DNA of 64,000 nucleotides from Mallotus nudiflorus (GCA_947683625.1 CANTUR010000341.1:248001-312000), one strand, 5' to 3'; shown: positions 47,568 through 60,197, counted from the stretch's first letter. A program made the numbers and translations. Notes: a model not told the origin generated them from the letters alone.

Positions 47568-48056
47568 TTATGCATCACCACAAGTAAACCTAACATTTTT
47601 CTTAACAATTTCATTTAAGGGTGCAACTATACTACTAAAGTCTCTAATGAACCTCCTATAGAAACTAGCTAAACCATGAAAGCTCCTAACTTGGCTAATG
47701 GTTTTAGGTGTTGGCCACTCCCTAATTGCTTCCACCTTCTCAACATCAACCTCTAGACCCTTTGAACTAATAACAAAACCAAGGAAATTAACTTTGTCCA
47801 TGCAAAAACTACACTTTTTTAAATTGGCATACAACATTTCTATCCTAAGAATTTCTAAAACCCTTCGTACATGCATGACATGATCATTAATGGACTTAGA
47901 ATAAATTAAGATATCATTAAAATACACAACCATAAATTTACCAAGACACTCATGCAAGACATGGTTCATCAACGTAATAAAAGTACCAGGTGCATTTGTA
48001 AGCCCAAACGACATGACTAACCACTCATAAAGACCATACTTGGTCTTAAAAGCTAT
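47568..48056 (-). pseudogene. Reverse transcriptase of element D, C-terminal part
   Basis: Reads MSFGLTNAPGTFITLMNHVL, then GKFMVVYFNDILIYSKS. The catalytic box is Y-F-N-D at 47913-47924 where active relatives have Y-(I/L/F)-D-D: the first Asp is Asn, which should abolish polymerisation. LKKCSFCMDKVNFLGFVIS and TISQVRSFHGLASFYRRFI follow. The N-terminal part is beyond E5. Confidence 0.85.
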
Positions 48057-51000
48057 TGTGATAACCCTGGTTTTAAAATTATTTTATTAAATATTGAGAT
48101 ATGCAGTGTTAATAAAGTTTTAAAAAAATTATATTTAATTATTTCACTAATTTATGAATTATTATCATTATTTTAAGCTTAATTGAATTTTCTACATAAA
48201 TATATTAATTTGGATTTATTATTTTGGATGTTTAAAATTCTATTATGTATGTTTATTATTTTTGAATTTTATTATTTTAATAATGCTAATTTAGTGCATG
48301 GTTATTTTAATATTATTATTTTTAAACACTAATATTATTTTCTTAGTTGACATGATTTTGAGCATTTTTAATATTGTGAGTACCTCATTATTATTTTATT
48401 TTATTAATTTACTTTGTTAATATTTATTAATTGTGATAGTGGTATTTTATTAATGTTATTTTGAGTGTTATTTTATATTATATTATGTGTATTATTGTTA
48501 ATATATGTGTGAGTGATTATATGGTGAGTGTGTGGATATATATATATATATATAGAAAAACATTTCATTCTTCCCTTCCTTCCCGCGACTCCAGCCTCCT
48601 CTCATCACTGCGCTTCTCCTTCTTCCTCATGATCCGCTCAGTCATTACCAACACCATCATCTTCTCCTTCTCGTCGGCATCGCCATGGAAGAGCTGCAGA
48701 AGCCATCGGTGGACAGCATGCAGAGCAGCAGCAACAGCAGCGGTCACCGGTGACTTCCCAGCGGTAAGAGCTTGGCTTGCTTGGCTTGGTCGACTCCTTG
48801 AGCTATGGAGAAGACGATCCCAAGCTCCATTCAAGCTTAAACTTATTCATTTGTAAGTTTTGATTGATTTTAGTTTATGTCAAAATTTTTCTTCATTTTT
48901 TTTAGCTTGAGTTTAATTGATTTTTTTTTTTTGATAATTTCTTTTTGAAATATTAATCTATTCATAGATATTTTTTATGCATTTTTCTGATTTTTTTATT
49001 TTTGGTAAATTATTAAATATAAAAAAAATGAAAAATGAAATGAATGAATTTTCATTAATTAATTAATTAAATTATGAATTTGGTTAAATAATTGTTGTTA
49101 TATATTGTTAGTAATTATAATGTTGAGAAATTAATTTTTGAGAATTATTATATAATTTTCAGAAATATTTATAGTTTATGTAAATTTTGAAGTATTGAAT
49201 TAAATGAGTATTTTAGTTGAATTTAAAGATTGATTGTGTGTTTGAGTTGATATTAAAATGTTATTTATTTATAAAATAATTTTTATGAATTTATATAATT
49301 TTATGGAATTTTTATATAGTTTATGTTTATTTTGGAATTAATAGCTTAAATATGTATTTTTATAGAAATTATTGGTTAATTAGGTGTATTTGTTGATTTT
49401 ATTGAAAAATATGTTGAGAAAATTAATTTTGAGTAATTATATTATTCTTTGGATTTATTTTAGTAAATTTATATATATAGGGGTATTTTGGTAATTTTGT
49501 ACTAAATTGGCTAAAAACGTAATTAAATTGGTTTTAATAGTTATTTAGGGTATAAAAATGATTTCTACAAATTATTTAGTATTTTTAACTAATTAAAACT
49601 ATTTTGCATAAATTATTTTCAAATTATATATAATATACTATACTATTTTTCTAAATAAATGAGTTTTTATCGATTTTTAATATGTTTTAGGGTTAATTGT
49701 GTAATTTGGAGCTTTAAAATGTATTTTGGTCAATATTCATGAATTTATTGAGAATTTTAAATTTTTAATAATATTTTTATCACAATTAGGATTTTATTGA
49801 AATTATTGGTTAAATAATTATTTTCAGCGTTTTAAATATTCAATTGCTATATTTTGATTATTCAAAGGTATTTTTGGTATTTCTAGAATTTTCATGTATT
49901 ATGTAATTATCTCGTAAATTGTGAACCTCGGTCGGTAGAATTGTAGTTTGGGAGTCCAACCGAGGGGTTATGAGACCGTATATTGTTGAAGTGTATTTCT
50001 TTGCAGGACTGGCTCTACTCATTTAGTAGAGAGATATCCGTTTTACAGGGGAGGTTCTGTCGGATTTTCAGTAGAATTCTCGTAAAACGTGATGTTCGGT
50101 CAAATCCCTATTCTAATTTTGTGTCTAAAATTCTAGATCGAGTCTTTAGAATTTCCGTTAAATTTATTCTGATTTCATATTGTCATTTGTTTGTCTAGCT
50201 GCGCCGAGACCGAGGCCTAACGGATCAGGCCCGCCGAGTTTATCTCGTGGGGTGCTAATAGGTGAGTTATTATACTATATATACATGCACTGCATATAGG
50301 GTACATTATTTAGAATTTTTCATTTTCATTGTATGTTTTAAAAGGGATTTAAATTATTATATTTTTGGTATATCTAGGGTTGCATTTTTATATATATGCA
50401 TATTAAATAATTATGTATGTTAGTTTGATATATGCATGCTAGATAATTAGGTTTATTTTTTGTATATTTGTGAATATATGTTAAACACAAACACGTATTT
50501 AAATGAATATTTATACATAAATGTTTTATTAAATAATTTGTATACTCAGGGTATATCTTTTGTATATTTAGGTATTTTTTTAAGAAAATGCACGTTATAT
50601 TATTGTTATACATTTAAGTTATTTTTAACAATATTAATTATTTATCTTTAGTTTATTTCGTATTTTATTTGACACACACATATATATATATATATATACC
50701 TGAAATATACTAGGTATATTTTAGGTATATTTTTGGTATACATATATATATAGTTGGTTTTACTATTATGAATATTGTTCTACATTAATTATTTTCCGAA
50801 TGAATGATTTATTCTAAGGTTAAAGATATCAATAGAACGTGCTTCCTAGTGGGCAGCACTAGGAGCGTGTACGTACCGGTACGATAGATAAGGATTGAGT
50901 AAGAGTTAAAATTGGGTGATTATAATTGATTTGACTAAGATTAATGGTATGTTAGATAGTGTGATTGCGGGGTCAATCACACTGACAGTCAGACTGCTGG

Positions 51001-51869
51001 AGCTCGGTTGACTTAGTGTCTCGGGGCCAGTCTACTGTCCATAAGTGAATTGAATGATCTATTGGGTTGATTGAGATGTGAGGTGATAGATAGTGTGATT
51101 GCTGGAGCTCGGTTGACCAAGTGTCTCGGGGCCAATCACACTGACAGCCAGACTGCTAGAACTCAGTCGACTTAGTGTCTCGGGGCCAGTCTACTGTCCA
51201 GATTGGAATAAATGTTCTATTTGGAATCACGTGAGCCTGCATGACTAGAGTGATGATGGGGTTGTTGAGGTTGTTATTATTAGGGTTCTATGGATCCTTC
51301 ATGAATTTAATTAAATGTTTTCCTACATTCTATATATTTTTAAAAGCAGAGTTTGGCATTCGTGTGAGATGTGTGTATATACATATTTATATAAGAATGC
51401 CTGATTGTTATGGTTTAGTTTACATGTATATATAGTATAATAATTCACTCAGTGAGGTCTGACCCCCCCTCAATTATTTTTTTTCAGGAGATCCCATATC
51501 GTCATACCTTAATTGTAGAGTTCCTCACCGGTGTTCTTCAGTCCCGGCTATTTTATGCAAATGTATATTCTGAACTTTGAATTGTATTCTAGAAACTGTA
51601 GTAGTAGTGTTATTGTATCGGAAGTGTATTATTTTATTTGATGTTAAATACTCTTAGAATTTGTATTTGAATATTGTATGAATATGTATTCATTTATAAA
51701 AGGATTTGGAGTATTTATTTTATTTATTGATTCAGAAAAATTTTAATTTTGTCATACTTTTATTTGTTTATTGCATGATTTTTATTTTCTTAGGCTTGCT
51801 ATGGGTTCCGGATTCGAAAGAATTCCCGTTCCCTAGCGCCGGTCATGACTCATGGTTTGGGTCGTGACA
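48057..51869 (+). mobile_element. E5: diverged, longer solo LTR in D RT
   Basis: At 3813 bp this is the longest copy, in plus orientation from TGTGATAACCC to GGGTCGTGACA. The flanks are GCTAT (48052-48056) and GCCAT (51870-51874), a TSD with one change. It differs strongly from the others in 48100-49100 and has three rather than two copies of the CTCGGTTGA...GTGTCTCGGGGCCA segment (51001-51187). Confidence 0.75.
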
Positions 51870-51874
51870 GCCAT

Positions 51875-53062
51875 TTTCCACTCATCCCTAGTTTTTATGC
51901 TAATTTAATAATAACTAAAATGCAAATCAATCTTAGTAAACAAACATGCACCATGCAACTCATTAAGCATATCATCTAACCTAGGGATAGGATGATGATA
52001 CTTTATTGTTATTTTATTGATTGCATAGTAGTCCATACACATTCTTCATGTGCTATCCTTCTTTAGAACTAAAATCACTGGAACTGCACATATCAGTTCT
52101 TCCACTTGCATTTAAAGCTCTTTTTTCTCCTTAGGATTACTTCTATAGGCTATTTTGTTTAGTATGGTAGCTCCGAGTATGAAATCTATTTGATGTTCTA
52201 TCCCTCTTTGAGGTGGTAATCCACTTGGCATTTTCTCAAGAAAGACATCAGTAAATTCCTGCAAAAGATTAGCAAACACACTTGGCAAGGAAAGATCAAG
52301 TTCAGTAGTGTTCGAGTATGCATCTTTATAAGTAACAACAAATAACATCTGACTTGAATGCAATCCATGCCTAACTTCACTTTTCTTAGCCAAAAAACTA
52401 CCCTTTGCCTTTGTTTTCTCTTTAGGTTGATTCTCACCCTTTGGGTTTTCACTCTCCTTTTTATTATTTTTAACCTCACTCCTCTCTTTTTCTAGTATAC
52501 ATTGGTTATCGTACACTTCTTTAGGAGAAAGAGGTGTTAATGTAACTTTTCTCGAATCCTTCACAAATGAGTACCTATTTAGAAAGCCATCATGGATAGC
52601 CTTTATATCAAATTGCCATGGCCTACCTAACAAGATATTGCCAGCATGCATTGGCACGACATCATATAGCACCTCATCTAAACACCTACCAATTATGAAA
52701 GGTACAACAACCTGCCTATTGACTTTGATATCACCATAATTATTTAACCATAACAATCTATAAGGCCTAGGATGTGGAATCAGATTTAAACCCAATTTTT
52801 TAAACATTAAAGTGCTAGCAACATTTTTACAACTACTACCATCAATAATAACAAGACAAGTCTTACCTTGTACATGGTATCTTGTGTGGAAAATATTGTC
52901 TCTGTGCTGCTCCAAGGCATTTTTTTCCTTTAATTGAACACTTAGTGTGTGCCTAGCCACCAAAAGCTCACCTCTCAAAAGTACCTTCAATACAATCATT
53001 ACTGCCATCTTCCAATTGTAGTATCTCATCATCAATATCACTCTCATTACTTGCTGTTTCAA
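51875..53062 (-). pseudogene. Protease and RT N-terminal part of element D
   Basis: From the right: CLVIIDGSSCKNVASTLM is a retropepsin site with D-G-S, and NILLGRPWQFDIKAIHDG supplies the LLGRPW motif, followed by NRYSF and LTPLSPKEV. After a Lys-rich linker come FTDVFLEKMPSGLPPQRGIE and HQIDFILGA, the usual start of RT, ending at 52112. Beyond a frameshift, 51875-52110 keeps RT motifs resembling VPVILVLKKD and MDYYAINKI with in-frame stops. E5 then interrupts. Confidence 0.8.
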
Positions 53063-54260
53063 TCACCCCATGTTGTTTAACCACCATTGTCCGTTTGTTT
53101 AGACATTGTAAAGCAATATGGCCATGCCCTAAGCATTTAAAACACTTAATATCTCTATTTTTTTCTTTTTTGATTTCGAGTTTAAATGTGCCTTTATTGC
53201 CCGAAATGCTTTTCCCTTTATGTTCATGGAAAATGACCTTATCATCACCTTTCTTACCTCCGTTCCATGAATTAGACCAATGTGGCCTACCACTAAAAGC
53301 ACCTTTATATTTGAACCTGGTTGCTCCTCTAGGTTTTAGTTACTTTTCCACCTTAATTGCAAGGTGAACTAACTCCTTAAGCTCCACATAATGTTGCAAC
53401 TCTACCCTATCAGCAATCTCCTTAGTAAGTCCACTAATAAATCGTGCCATGGTAGCTTCCCTATCCTTATCCAAATCAGCCCTAGTCATGAGCATATTCA
53501 TCTCCTTGTAATAATCCTTAAAACTCTTTGTACCTTACCTCAAAGATTGGAGTCTTTGATGTAACTCCCTATGGTAATGTCTAGGTATAAAATGCCTCCT
53601 CATGATAGTTTTAAGTGCAATCCAATTGTTAATAGGTTCTTCCATGTTCCTCCTCCTACTAACCACTAATTGATCCCACCAAACTATAGTATACTCACTA
53701 AATTGGGTAACCATCAATTTCACCTTTTTCTCTTTTGAAAAGTTATGTAATTAAAGATGAGGTCAACTTGCTTTTCCCACTCCAAATATGCCTTCGGGTC
53801 AGTTTTGCCCAAAAAGATAGGAATCCTAAGTTTAATGCTACCTAAGTTCCTATCAATATCATTATAGTTCCCATAGCCACCAAACTCATACCAAAGTATC
53901 CTCTACCTCTACCATGATTTTGGTACCTTCTAGCTCCTCTACCTATGCCTCTACCAACCCCACCACAGGCTATATTATCATACTCCTCAAAGCCCTCACC
54001 AAACTCATCCTCATTCATCCTAATTTGTTGCCCATAATTTCCTTGCACATTCATCCCTTTATTCGGCCTATTTCCCATACCTCGGGCAAGTGCATTAATT
54101 TAGTTTAGAATGGCTTATTGATTGGCTACCATTTCAAGTTACAACCTCTCCATTTGTTCATTCATATTCCTTATGCTTTATTGCACCCTCTCATTTTTAT
54201 GCATTTGTGCCATGGGTATGTTGGTAGTTGGCACATTATCACCTCTATTAGAAGCACTTT
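53063..54260 (-). pseudogene. Gag of element D
   Basis: A CX2CX4HX4C zinc knuckle, IKCFKCLGHGHIALQC, is read at about 53105-53155. The capsid part (53535-53723) has YTIVWWDQLV and IMRRHFIPRHYHRELHQRLQ. The N-terminal part (53842-54078) is Gly/Arg/Asn-rich (GRGIGRGARRYQNHGRGRGY). Several frameshifts separate the parts. Confidence 0.8.
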
Positions 54261-55536
54261 ATAGTATGCAATAAAAAAATAAAAAGAATTAAGGACCTCA
54301 TTATCACTACCTCACATGTTTACTCTCAATTAATTGGGATGGTCACTCGTGTTTCAAATAATCAAGAATGATCACACGAGGCTAAAAACTCACACCACTC
54401 AGCTTGTTTTCAAGGATTCTCATATGAATCAATAATCACACATCAAGTTATTTCATTATACTTACAAAACACCAAGAATTATGATCTAAAAAGCTTAGTT
54501 AAGGCAAAATGCAAGAATTAAGAAAATTAATAAATAGTCACGCTTTCAATAAAATTAGGAAGAAAACATAAGAAAACTTCAAAAGGATGTAAATTACATA
54601 TAAAGAAATAATCTAGATGCAAGAAACACGAAAATTAGATAAAGAAACAAGAAAGACGCAATTCAGCTTGAAATAAGAAAAAGAGGGAACAATAACAAAA
54701 ATAAGTGCTTAATGAATCAAGAATAATGAAAACTTAAAATGAAGTAATGGTTATATAAAAGGAATGGAAATAAGGTGCAAGAAATAAGGAATTAAGTTCA
54801 AGAACCAATAAATCAAGTTTAAGCCTGAATAAAAAGTTCTAACTAAACAGCAATAGAAATAAGATTTTAGAGCATAAGAATAAATTAGAAACTTTAGCTT
54901 AATGTAAAAGACATGTAAGGATCAAATTAGGAAGCAAAAATCACAAAGAAAGTTGATAAAAAAGAAAGGTTACCTTTATATGCCTTAAATATGTCAATTT
55001 TGCCCAAACTTAAAAGACATGTAAAAAAGAGAATATTTGAAGGAGAAAGACGAATTTAAGATTAAAATAATTCAAATAAGATGGTATATATAGGGTTTAA
55101 GTTAATGGAATTCAATGTCCCTTTGAATCTTCCTAAACAACCACCTAATCCTTATTTGTGTAGGATTATAAAAATCTTATTAATTTCCTTTTGAGTTTAA
55201 AGAACTTTCAAGGCTAATTGTAATAGGAATCCTTTAATAACCCTAATATCTATATAAATTCACCAAGAACAAGGATTAACACACCAAACACGTTTTCAAG
55301 CTAATCAAGACTTAATCAAACCAATTAGACCTATTCTTTGATCTTTTTTTAATACTTCAGCTCTGATTTCATTTTTTTTCCTTCTTCTTTTCTTTTTTAT
55401 TTTTTTCTTTCTTTTTTTGCTTTCTTTTTTTTTAATCAGAATAAAAAAACTACAAGAATAAAAACCTAAACAATGTAGAACGTAATGAAAATAAGCAAAT
55501 AACTTAAAAAAAAAGGATAGATAACCTGATTTAAGA
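54261..55536 (-). other. Leader of element D
   Basis: About 1.3 kb of A-rich sequence between PBS and gag with no convincing frame. A T-rich tract at 55360-55435 gives a spurious Lys-rich frame on the minus strand. Confidence 0.6.
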
Positions 55537-55554
55537 GCCAAAGCTATGATACCA
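55537..55554 (-). other. D primer binding site (initiator tRNA-Met type)
   Basis: Minus-strand TGGTATCATAGCTTTGGC, two bases from the LTR end. The common plant initiator-Met site starts TGGTATCAGAGC, so one base differs in the first twelve. Confidence 0.75.
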
Positions 55555-55556
55555 AA

Positions 55557-56270
55557 TGTTAAGAACCTGTAAGGATTAGAACCACGAACCCTAATGATTA
55601 TGAACCCGTGAATTACTGTCTTGGAAACCCAAGAACAAATTGAGTTTCAAAACCCAAGAATCGCTCAAATTGCAAGGTTTAGTTTATCAAGATGAGAACC
55701 TAAAGAAAACTAAGTTCTTTAAACCCTAACCCTTAACACACCATAAAGATATATTAATTCCTTGATAAGTTGTTTATGCATTCAATAAGAATTTAAGAAT
55801 TCAAGCAAATATGCAAAAGGACTAATTTTCATTTAATTTCCAATCTCCTAAAACACACCATAAGGAGGGTCCTAAAATAAGAAACCCTAATAACACTATT
55901 AAGCATAATAGCAAATAATATAGTTTTAAACTTGAATAAGAGATTTGAGCCCACATACTAGCCCACATTAGTCTTCATGTATTTGGACTTGCAAAACATT
56001 AAACAAAGCCCATTCAATTGTGTCTTCACTTAGGCTAAACCTAGCATGACCAATTGAACTTCCTTGACTAGCCCAATCTTGCATATAGCCAATTAAGGCT
56101 TCTTGTAGCTTATTGGACCTTGACCTTGTAATTGGGCCTTGTGGCATGCTTAATAGATCCTTAGCTTTATCTTTGGTTTTTTTTTGTCCTCTCCATCAAG
56201 CCCATCCTTAGCTTTATCTCTAAAAACACCACCATCATCACCATTCTCAAGCTTGGCCATGTTCATATCA
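55557..56270 (-). repeat. D 5' LTR
   Basis: Uninterrupted 714-bp LTR from TGTTAAGAACC to TTCATATCA in plus reading. It aligns closely with 38502-39119 plus 45770-45860. Confidence 0.9.
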
Positions 56271-56275
56271 ATGAG

Positions 56276-57960
56276 ACTTTTCTCCTTCTGAGTTTTCTTA
56301 GGCTTCCTTTCAGTCGCTTCCCTTCTGACTATTATATTGATGACCCCAACTACTTCATTTTAAGCTTTCTTTTGCTATAGCTTATCTTTATCCTAATCCT
56401 CTTATTCACTTGTTCTTCTGGTTATGTCAATAAAGTTTTTGACTTTCCTTTTTTGCATTAACCTTTTTATAACATTCGTCAATTCTCAGCATGTGTCAGT
56501 CTTATGCCCATAGTCCCTGTGATATTAATAGTAGAACCTCCTATCCTGCATAGCCCTCTTAGAGGGACTTAGGGAGTTATGCCTATCCTACTCTATCTAA
56601 TCCATGTAAGGATTTTTTATCTGGAGGTGTTTACCGGTATGTATCTCTTAATTTCCCTTTCGAATCCTTCCACTAGATTTCTGAAGTTTAACTGCTAAAA
56701 TCTGGGCCTTCTTGGTTTTGACCTTTCATCTTTTTTGAGAGGCATCTTCTCGTCATCCCGGCACATCCTTCTATCTTCATTTATCTTTATCATTTCTATT
56801 GCTATAGCCTTTACTTTAACAAAAGTGCTAGGTTCTTTGGGTATGATCTTATCTTTAAGCTTACCTAGTCAAGTTCCATTCTTTAGGGCTTTTATGTCTA
56901 TTTCATCAATTAAGTTATTTATATGCATGGCCACCTTATTGAATCTATCCATGTAGCTTCTTAATGATTCTATGGCTTTTTACTTACATATCCAAAAATC
57001 ATTAATATTTTTGGCAGGAGGTACATTGGTAATAAACTAAGTCTAAAACTTCTTAATGAAGTCTTCAAAGGATGAAATAGAATTCTCAAGAAGATAAAAG
57101 AACCATCTCTGAGCATTCTTAGTAATTGTGCTAGGAATGACTTTGCACATGATTCCGTCATTCACATTCTGAAGCAACATCTTGGTCTTAAATAAGGATA
57201 TGTGGTTAACTGGATCCCTGGTTCCATCAAACTAGTCTAATTAAGGCATTTTAAACTTATATAGGATCTCCTGATTATTCTGCTTACAAAGAGTGTCTTT
57301 CACTTTAGAATGCATTCGTCTTCTTTCCAGGGTCCAGTACAGGCCTTTTGTATAACCTCTTCAACTTTCTAGGCTATTTTTAAATCATTTAATGTTAGGG
57401 TTTTTGTGCTAGATTCCCTCTTCGGAGCTTTATGACCTTCTTTATTTTCATTAGGTACACTAGGAGTTGCTACTGGTGTTATTGCTACATTGTTCTTCAT
57501 ATGAGCTATTCCGAGATTATTACCTTAAATAAAGACATTCAGTTGTTGTTGCATCAGAAGCATTTGGTTTGGATGTTTTTTTATCATTTCTTATTTGTTT
57601 GATACAAGTAGGTTGAGTGTCTGGATTACTGTGTTTAGGTTTGGTGTGTTTATGGCAGGGGTTTCTGGCAAACTTGGAAAAGGTATAAAGGGTATAGGCC
57701 TGTTGTCATGCTATAAAGGAGCATAATAAGGGAAGTCATTGCCCAATGTTAGCCATCCTTGGATATTATTAGTTGGAGTATATGCTCTGAGGGGAGCTTA
57801 TGATGAGGGTTCAATATGCTGAAAAGGTGTTGAATGGGTTTTGACTAGTTAATTAGAGGAATAGGGGCTAAAGGATTAATTTGAGTATTTGGAGTTGAGA
57901 TTGGTAGTGGACCAATGAGTCATGATGTAAATGCTTTTCTTGGTAAATAACAATGATTTT
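56276..57960 (-). pseudogene. Gag of element B
   Basis: A decayed gag capsid frame. Segments read FDGTRDPVNHISLFKTKM, QRWFFYLLENSISSFEDFIK and MDRFNKVAMHINNLIDEI, the standard Tat gag order, with stops between them. The Lys/Arg-rich stretch near 56720-56770 and the Ser/Thr-rich N-terminus near 57400-57480 lie outside the capsid. D is inserted at its C-terminal side. Confidence 0.7.
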
Positions 57961-57971
57961 GACTTAAGAGT

Positions 57972-57989
57972 TTCCCACAGACAGCACTA
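57972..57989 (-). other. B primer binding site
   Basis: Minus-strand TAGTGCTGTCTGTGGGAA, two bases from the LTR end. It matches the common Tat site TGGCGCCGTCTGTGGGAA after three G/C-to-A/T changes, two of them at CpG. Confidence 0.65.
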
Positions 57990-57991
57990 CT

Positions 57992-58376
57992 TGATAACTT
58001 ACTTTTGGAATCTCTGAGTTTGAGCCTGCAAGGAATCAATAAAGGGGCAAGGTGAGAGATGAGGAATATTCTCACAAACCCTCTGATGCCTAAGTTAGAA
58101 AATGTACAAAGAGAGTTTAGAGAGATAAGGAGAGTAATGAATACGGGAGAATAAAATGAAGTCCTATTTATAGGGATAGTAATGCTAAAACATAAGAAAA
58201 ATATGATTCCTCTTTGATATAGGTCTTGTGCCTATTTGGAAAGTATTTATTTCTATCCGAAAGTTTTTTAATTAGAAATTATTCTCCTATCTGATTTGGA
58301 CATTTTTCATCTGAAAGCAACCCTTGTATAACAAAATAAACACTTAGTAGAATAGGAATATAAATACGAAATATTA
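57992..58376 (-). repeat. B 5' LTR
   Basis: Plus reading from TGATAACTTAC to ATATTA. Homologous to 5945-6346 with many substitutions and small deletions. Confidence 0.7.
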
Positions 58377-59807
58377 ATACATGAACAGTAAAGTTCATGA
58401 AAAATGAATTTTTTTTTTAACACCATTCCTTTCTATTTACATGTCTTTTATATATGAGGCCATTCATGTAACTTTACCAAAATAATTTTAGTGTTCATGC
58501 ATGTCATAATTAGTGACATTTGTCATTGTCCAATAATCATTAAAATTTAATAAGTTTTTTTTGAAAAATATAGTATTTTTGGAAATTTTGTTAAATATAG
58601 AGAAAAAAAAGTAAAAATTAAATGGACTATTATCAATATAATATTTAACATTTATTACTGTATTTTATAAAAAATTAAATATTTATGATTTATTATAAAT
58701 TTAATTTATAATTTAAATTTTAAATAGCTGTTTATTAATAAAAAAATATTATTATTATATATATAAAAAGTGTAGATGATGGATTGATGAGTGAGAGTTA
58801 TCTTGGTTTTCAGATTATGATGCACGCGTTCCAGCTTTAACTGATGGAACTCAGAGCTAAAAAATTTTGTTGTATTTTACTTTTAATTTTCTTTAAGTTT
58901 GCTAACAACTGTTGCATGCAAAATCCAAAAAATATTGACAGCTGGCAAATTTCGGAAATGATGACAATAAACAAGTTGCTGTGAGATTTTGAAATTATTG
59001 TTATTGCATTCTCAATTCCATTTTGGCATCTGTTTGAAATTTTTATTTATTTTTGTTAAATAAATTATAATTTTAACAAAAAAAAGTGTAATTATTGAAT
59101 TATAAAATTATAATAAGAATACTCACCTTTTGCTAGGATTATTAATCATTTGAATATGGTAATTAAAAGTATAATCAAGTGAAGTTGATTTGAGAATTAT
59201 TTAATATTGGCTCGAAAAAATTTTACAATCGATTCAATTATTAATTCAATTATTAGTAAGTTACATTTAAATCTGAACCCTTTCACTTGATTGATGAGTT
59301 GAACTTGAATTTTTTAATATTTGATTTAACATATTCATGAGTTCAATTAAAATTGTACATGTATATTATTTTACTTTTATTCAATATAATTTTATATAAC
59401 ACAATAAACTGAGTTCTAACTCTTGGTATTCAAGATTATATGTATGTATTCATTATTTTATTTTGATATAATTACATACAATAAAATAAATTAAATTGAA
59501 TTGAAATATTTTAAAATGTAATAAATTTATCGAGTCAAGCCAAGTTAAATATACAAACCATTTAATTAAATTATATTCAAATTAAAAAAAAATCAATTGA
59601 GTTAGAGTTTCGAAAAAAATTCAATTGAGCTTTGATATAATTAATTTTTGAGCTCGTGATTAAGAGTTGATTTTGAAGTTGAACTTCTTGATAATTGGTT
59701 GAACTTCTTGATAATTGACTCAATATATTCAAAAGTTTAAACAAATTTATACAAATGTATTTATCATTTTACTTATTTCATGTTAACATAATTACATAAA
59801 TAGTAAT
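58377..59807. other. AT-rich spacer between elements B and C
   Basis: No gene recognised. The segments 59295-59475 and 59670-59800 resemble each other (TTGA.T.AA.ATATTCA, ATTATTTTACTT) and may be parts of an old AT-rich non-autonomous repeat. A 20-bp unit is directly repeated at 59681-59700 and 59701-59720. Confidence 0.4.
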
Positions 59808-60197
59808 TGATAATTGGTTTCCGGAACTCTTGGACTTGACGTCTTGCAATCCACGAACAGAAGGCAAGGTGAGAGATGGGGAGAATCCCCACAAACACTC
59901 CGATGTCTAAGTTAGAGAATAGAAGCAAGGAGAATGCAAGATAGCTAGAATATGTGAAAATGAGATGTCCCCTTGTGAGGGATGTAGAACTCTATATATA
60001 GTAATACTTAAACTTGGATGGAGTCGGATTCCATGTGGGATAGTGAATTATAATCTTAGTAAGAGAGTGTTCCTTTTATGCTTAGTACTCCACTTTAGGG
60101 TAGTTCCCATTCCAGACGGATATGCCTTTTTGTTGATCCAAGTGTCCCTATTTAGAGGGTAAGGGGCCCCTAGGCGGGAACATTCAAGATGGTATCA
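59808..60197 (-). repeat. C 3' LTR
   Basis: A 390-bp LTR, TGATAATTGG to GGTATCA in plus reading. The middle (AAGGCAAGGTGAGAGATGGG, then TCCCCACAAACACTCCGATG) aligns with B's LTRs. The ends form the inverted repeat TGATA/TATCA. Confidence 0.75.

Larger units (their letters stand above)
38502..56270 (-). mobile_element. D: CRM-like chromovirus (Ty3/gypsy)
   Basis: D is inserted in B, flanked by ACGAG (38497-38501) and ATGAG (56271-56275), a TSD with one change. Its LTRs are about 0.71 kb after removing E3/E4. The PBS resembles initiator tRNA-Met. Gene order from right to left is gag with zinc knuckle, protease, RT, RNase H, integrase and C-terminal region. The PPT lies inside the coding sequence and the frame runs on into the 3' LTR, as reported for CRM elements. 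Wording such as YNVSGTFNVADLNPFDVG and GFEFIKELY also fits CRM. E3 (with E4) sits in its 3' LTR and E5 in its RT. Confidence 0.75.
5945..58376 (-). mobile_element. B: nested Tat-lineage Ty3/gypsy retrotransposon
   Basis: B is a minus-strand element of which about 10 kb is its own sequence; the rest is nested insertions (A, the hAT-type unit, D with E3-E5). Its order from right to left is 5' LTR, PBS, gag, protease, RT, RNase H, second RNase H, integrase, an antisense gene, a 90-bp tandem array, PPT and 3' LTR. Continuity is shown by the insertion-site duplications of A (TGAGG on both sides, within the antisense gene) and D (ACGAG/ATGAG). The expected duplication around B itself is weak: ATAAT on the left, ATACA on the right. 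The pairing of its LTRs rests mainly on their homology and on gene order. Confidence 0.75.

Noticed and set aside
48461..48856. 131-residue plus-strand frame and its minus-strand counterpart 48565-48834
   Set aside because: Ser/Arg-rich translation of the GC-richer block of E5; no counterpart frame in other E units.
55305..55541. Minus-strand frame with a Lys/Arg-rich segment
   Set aside because: Caused by a T-rich tract in D's leader; low complexity.
58377..59807. Possible host gene between B and C
   Set aside because: No frame, splice pattern or RNA gene found; AT-rich and partly self-similar.
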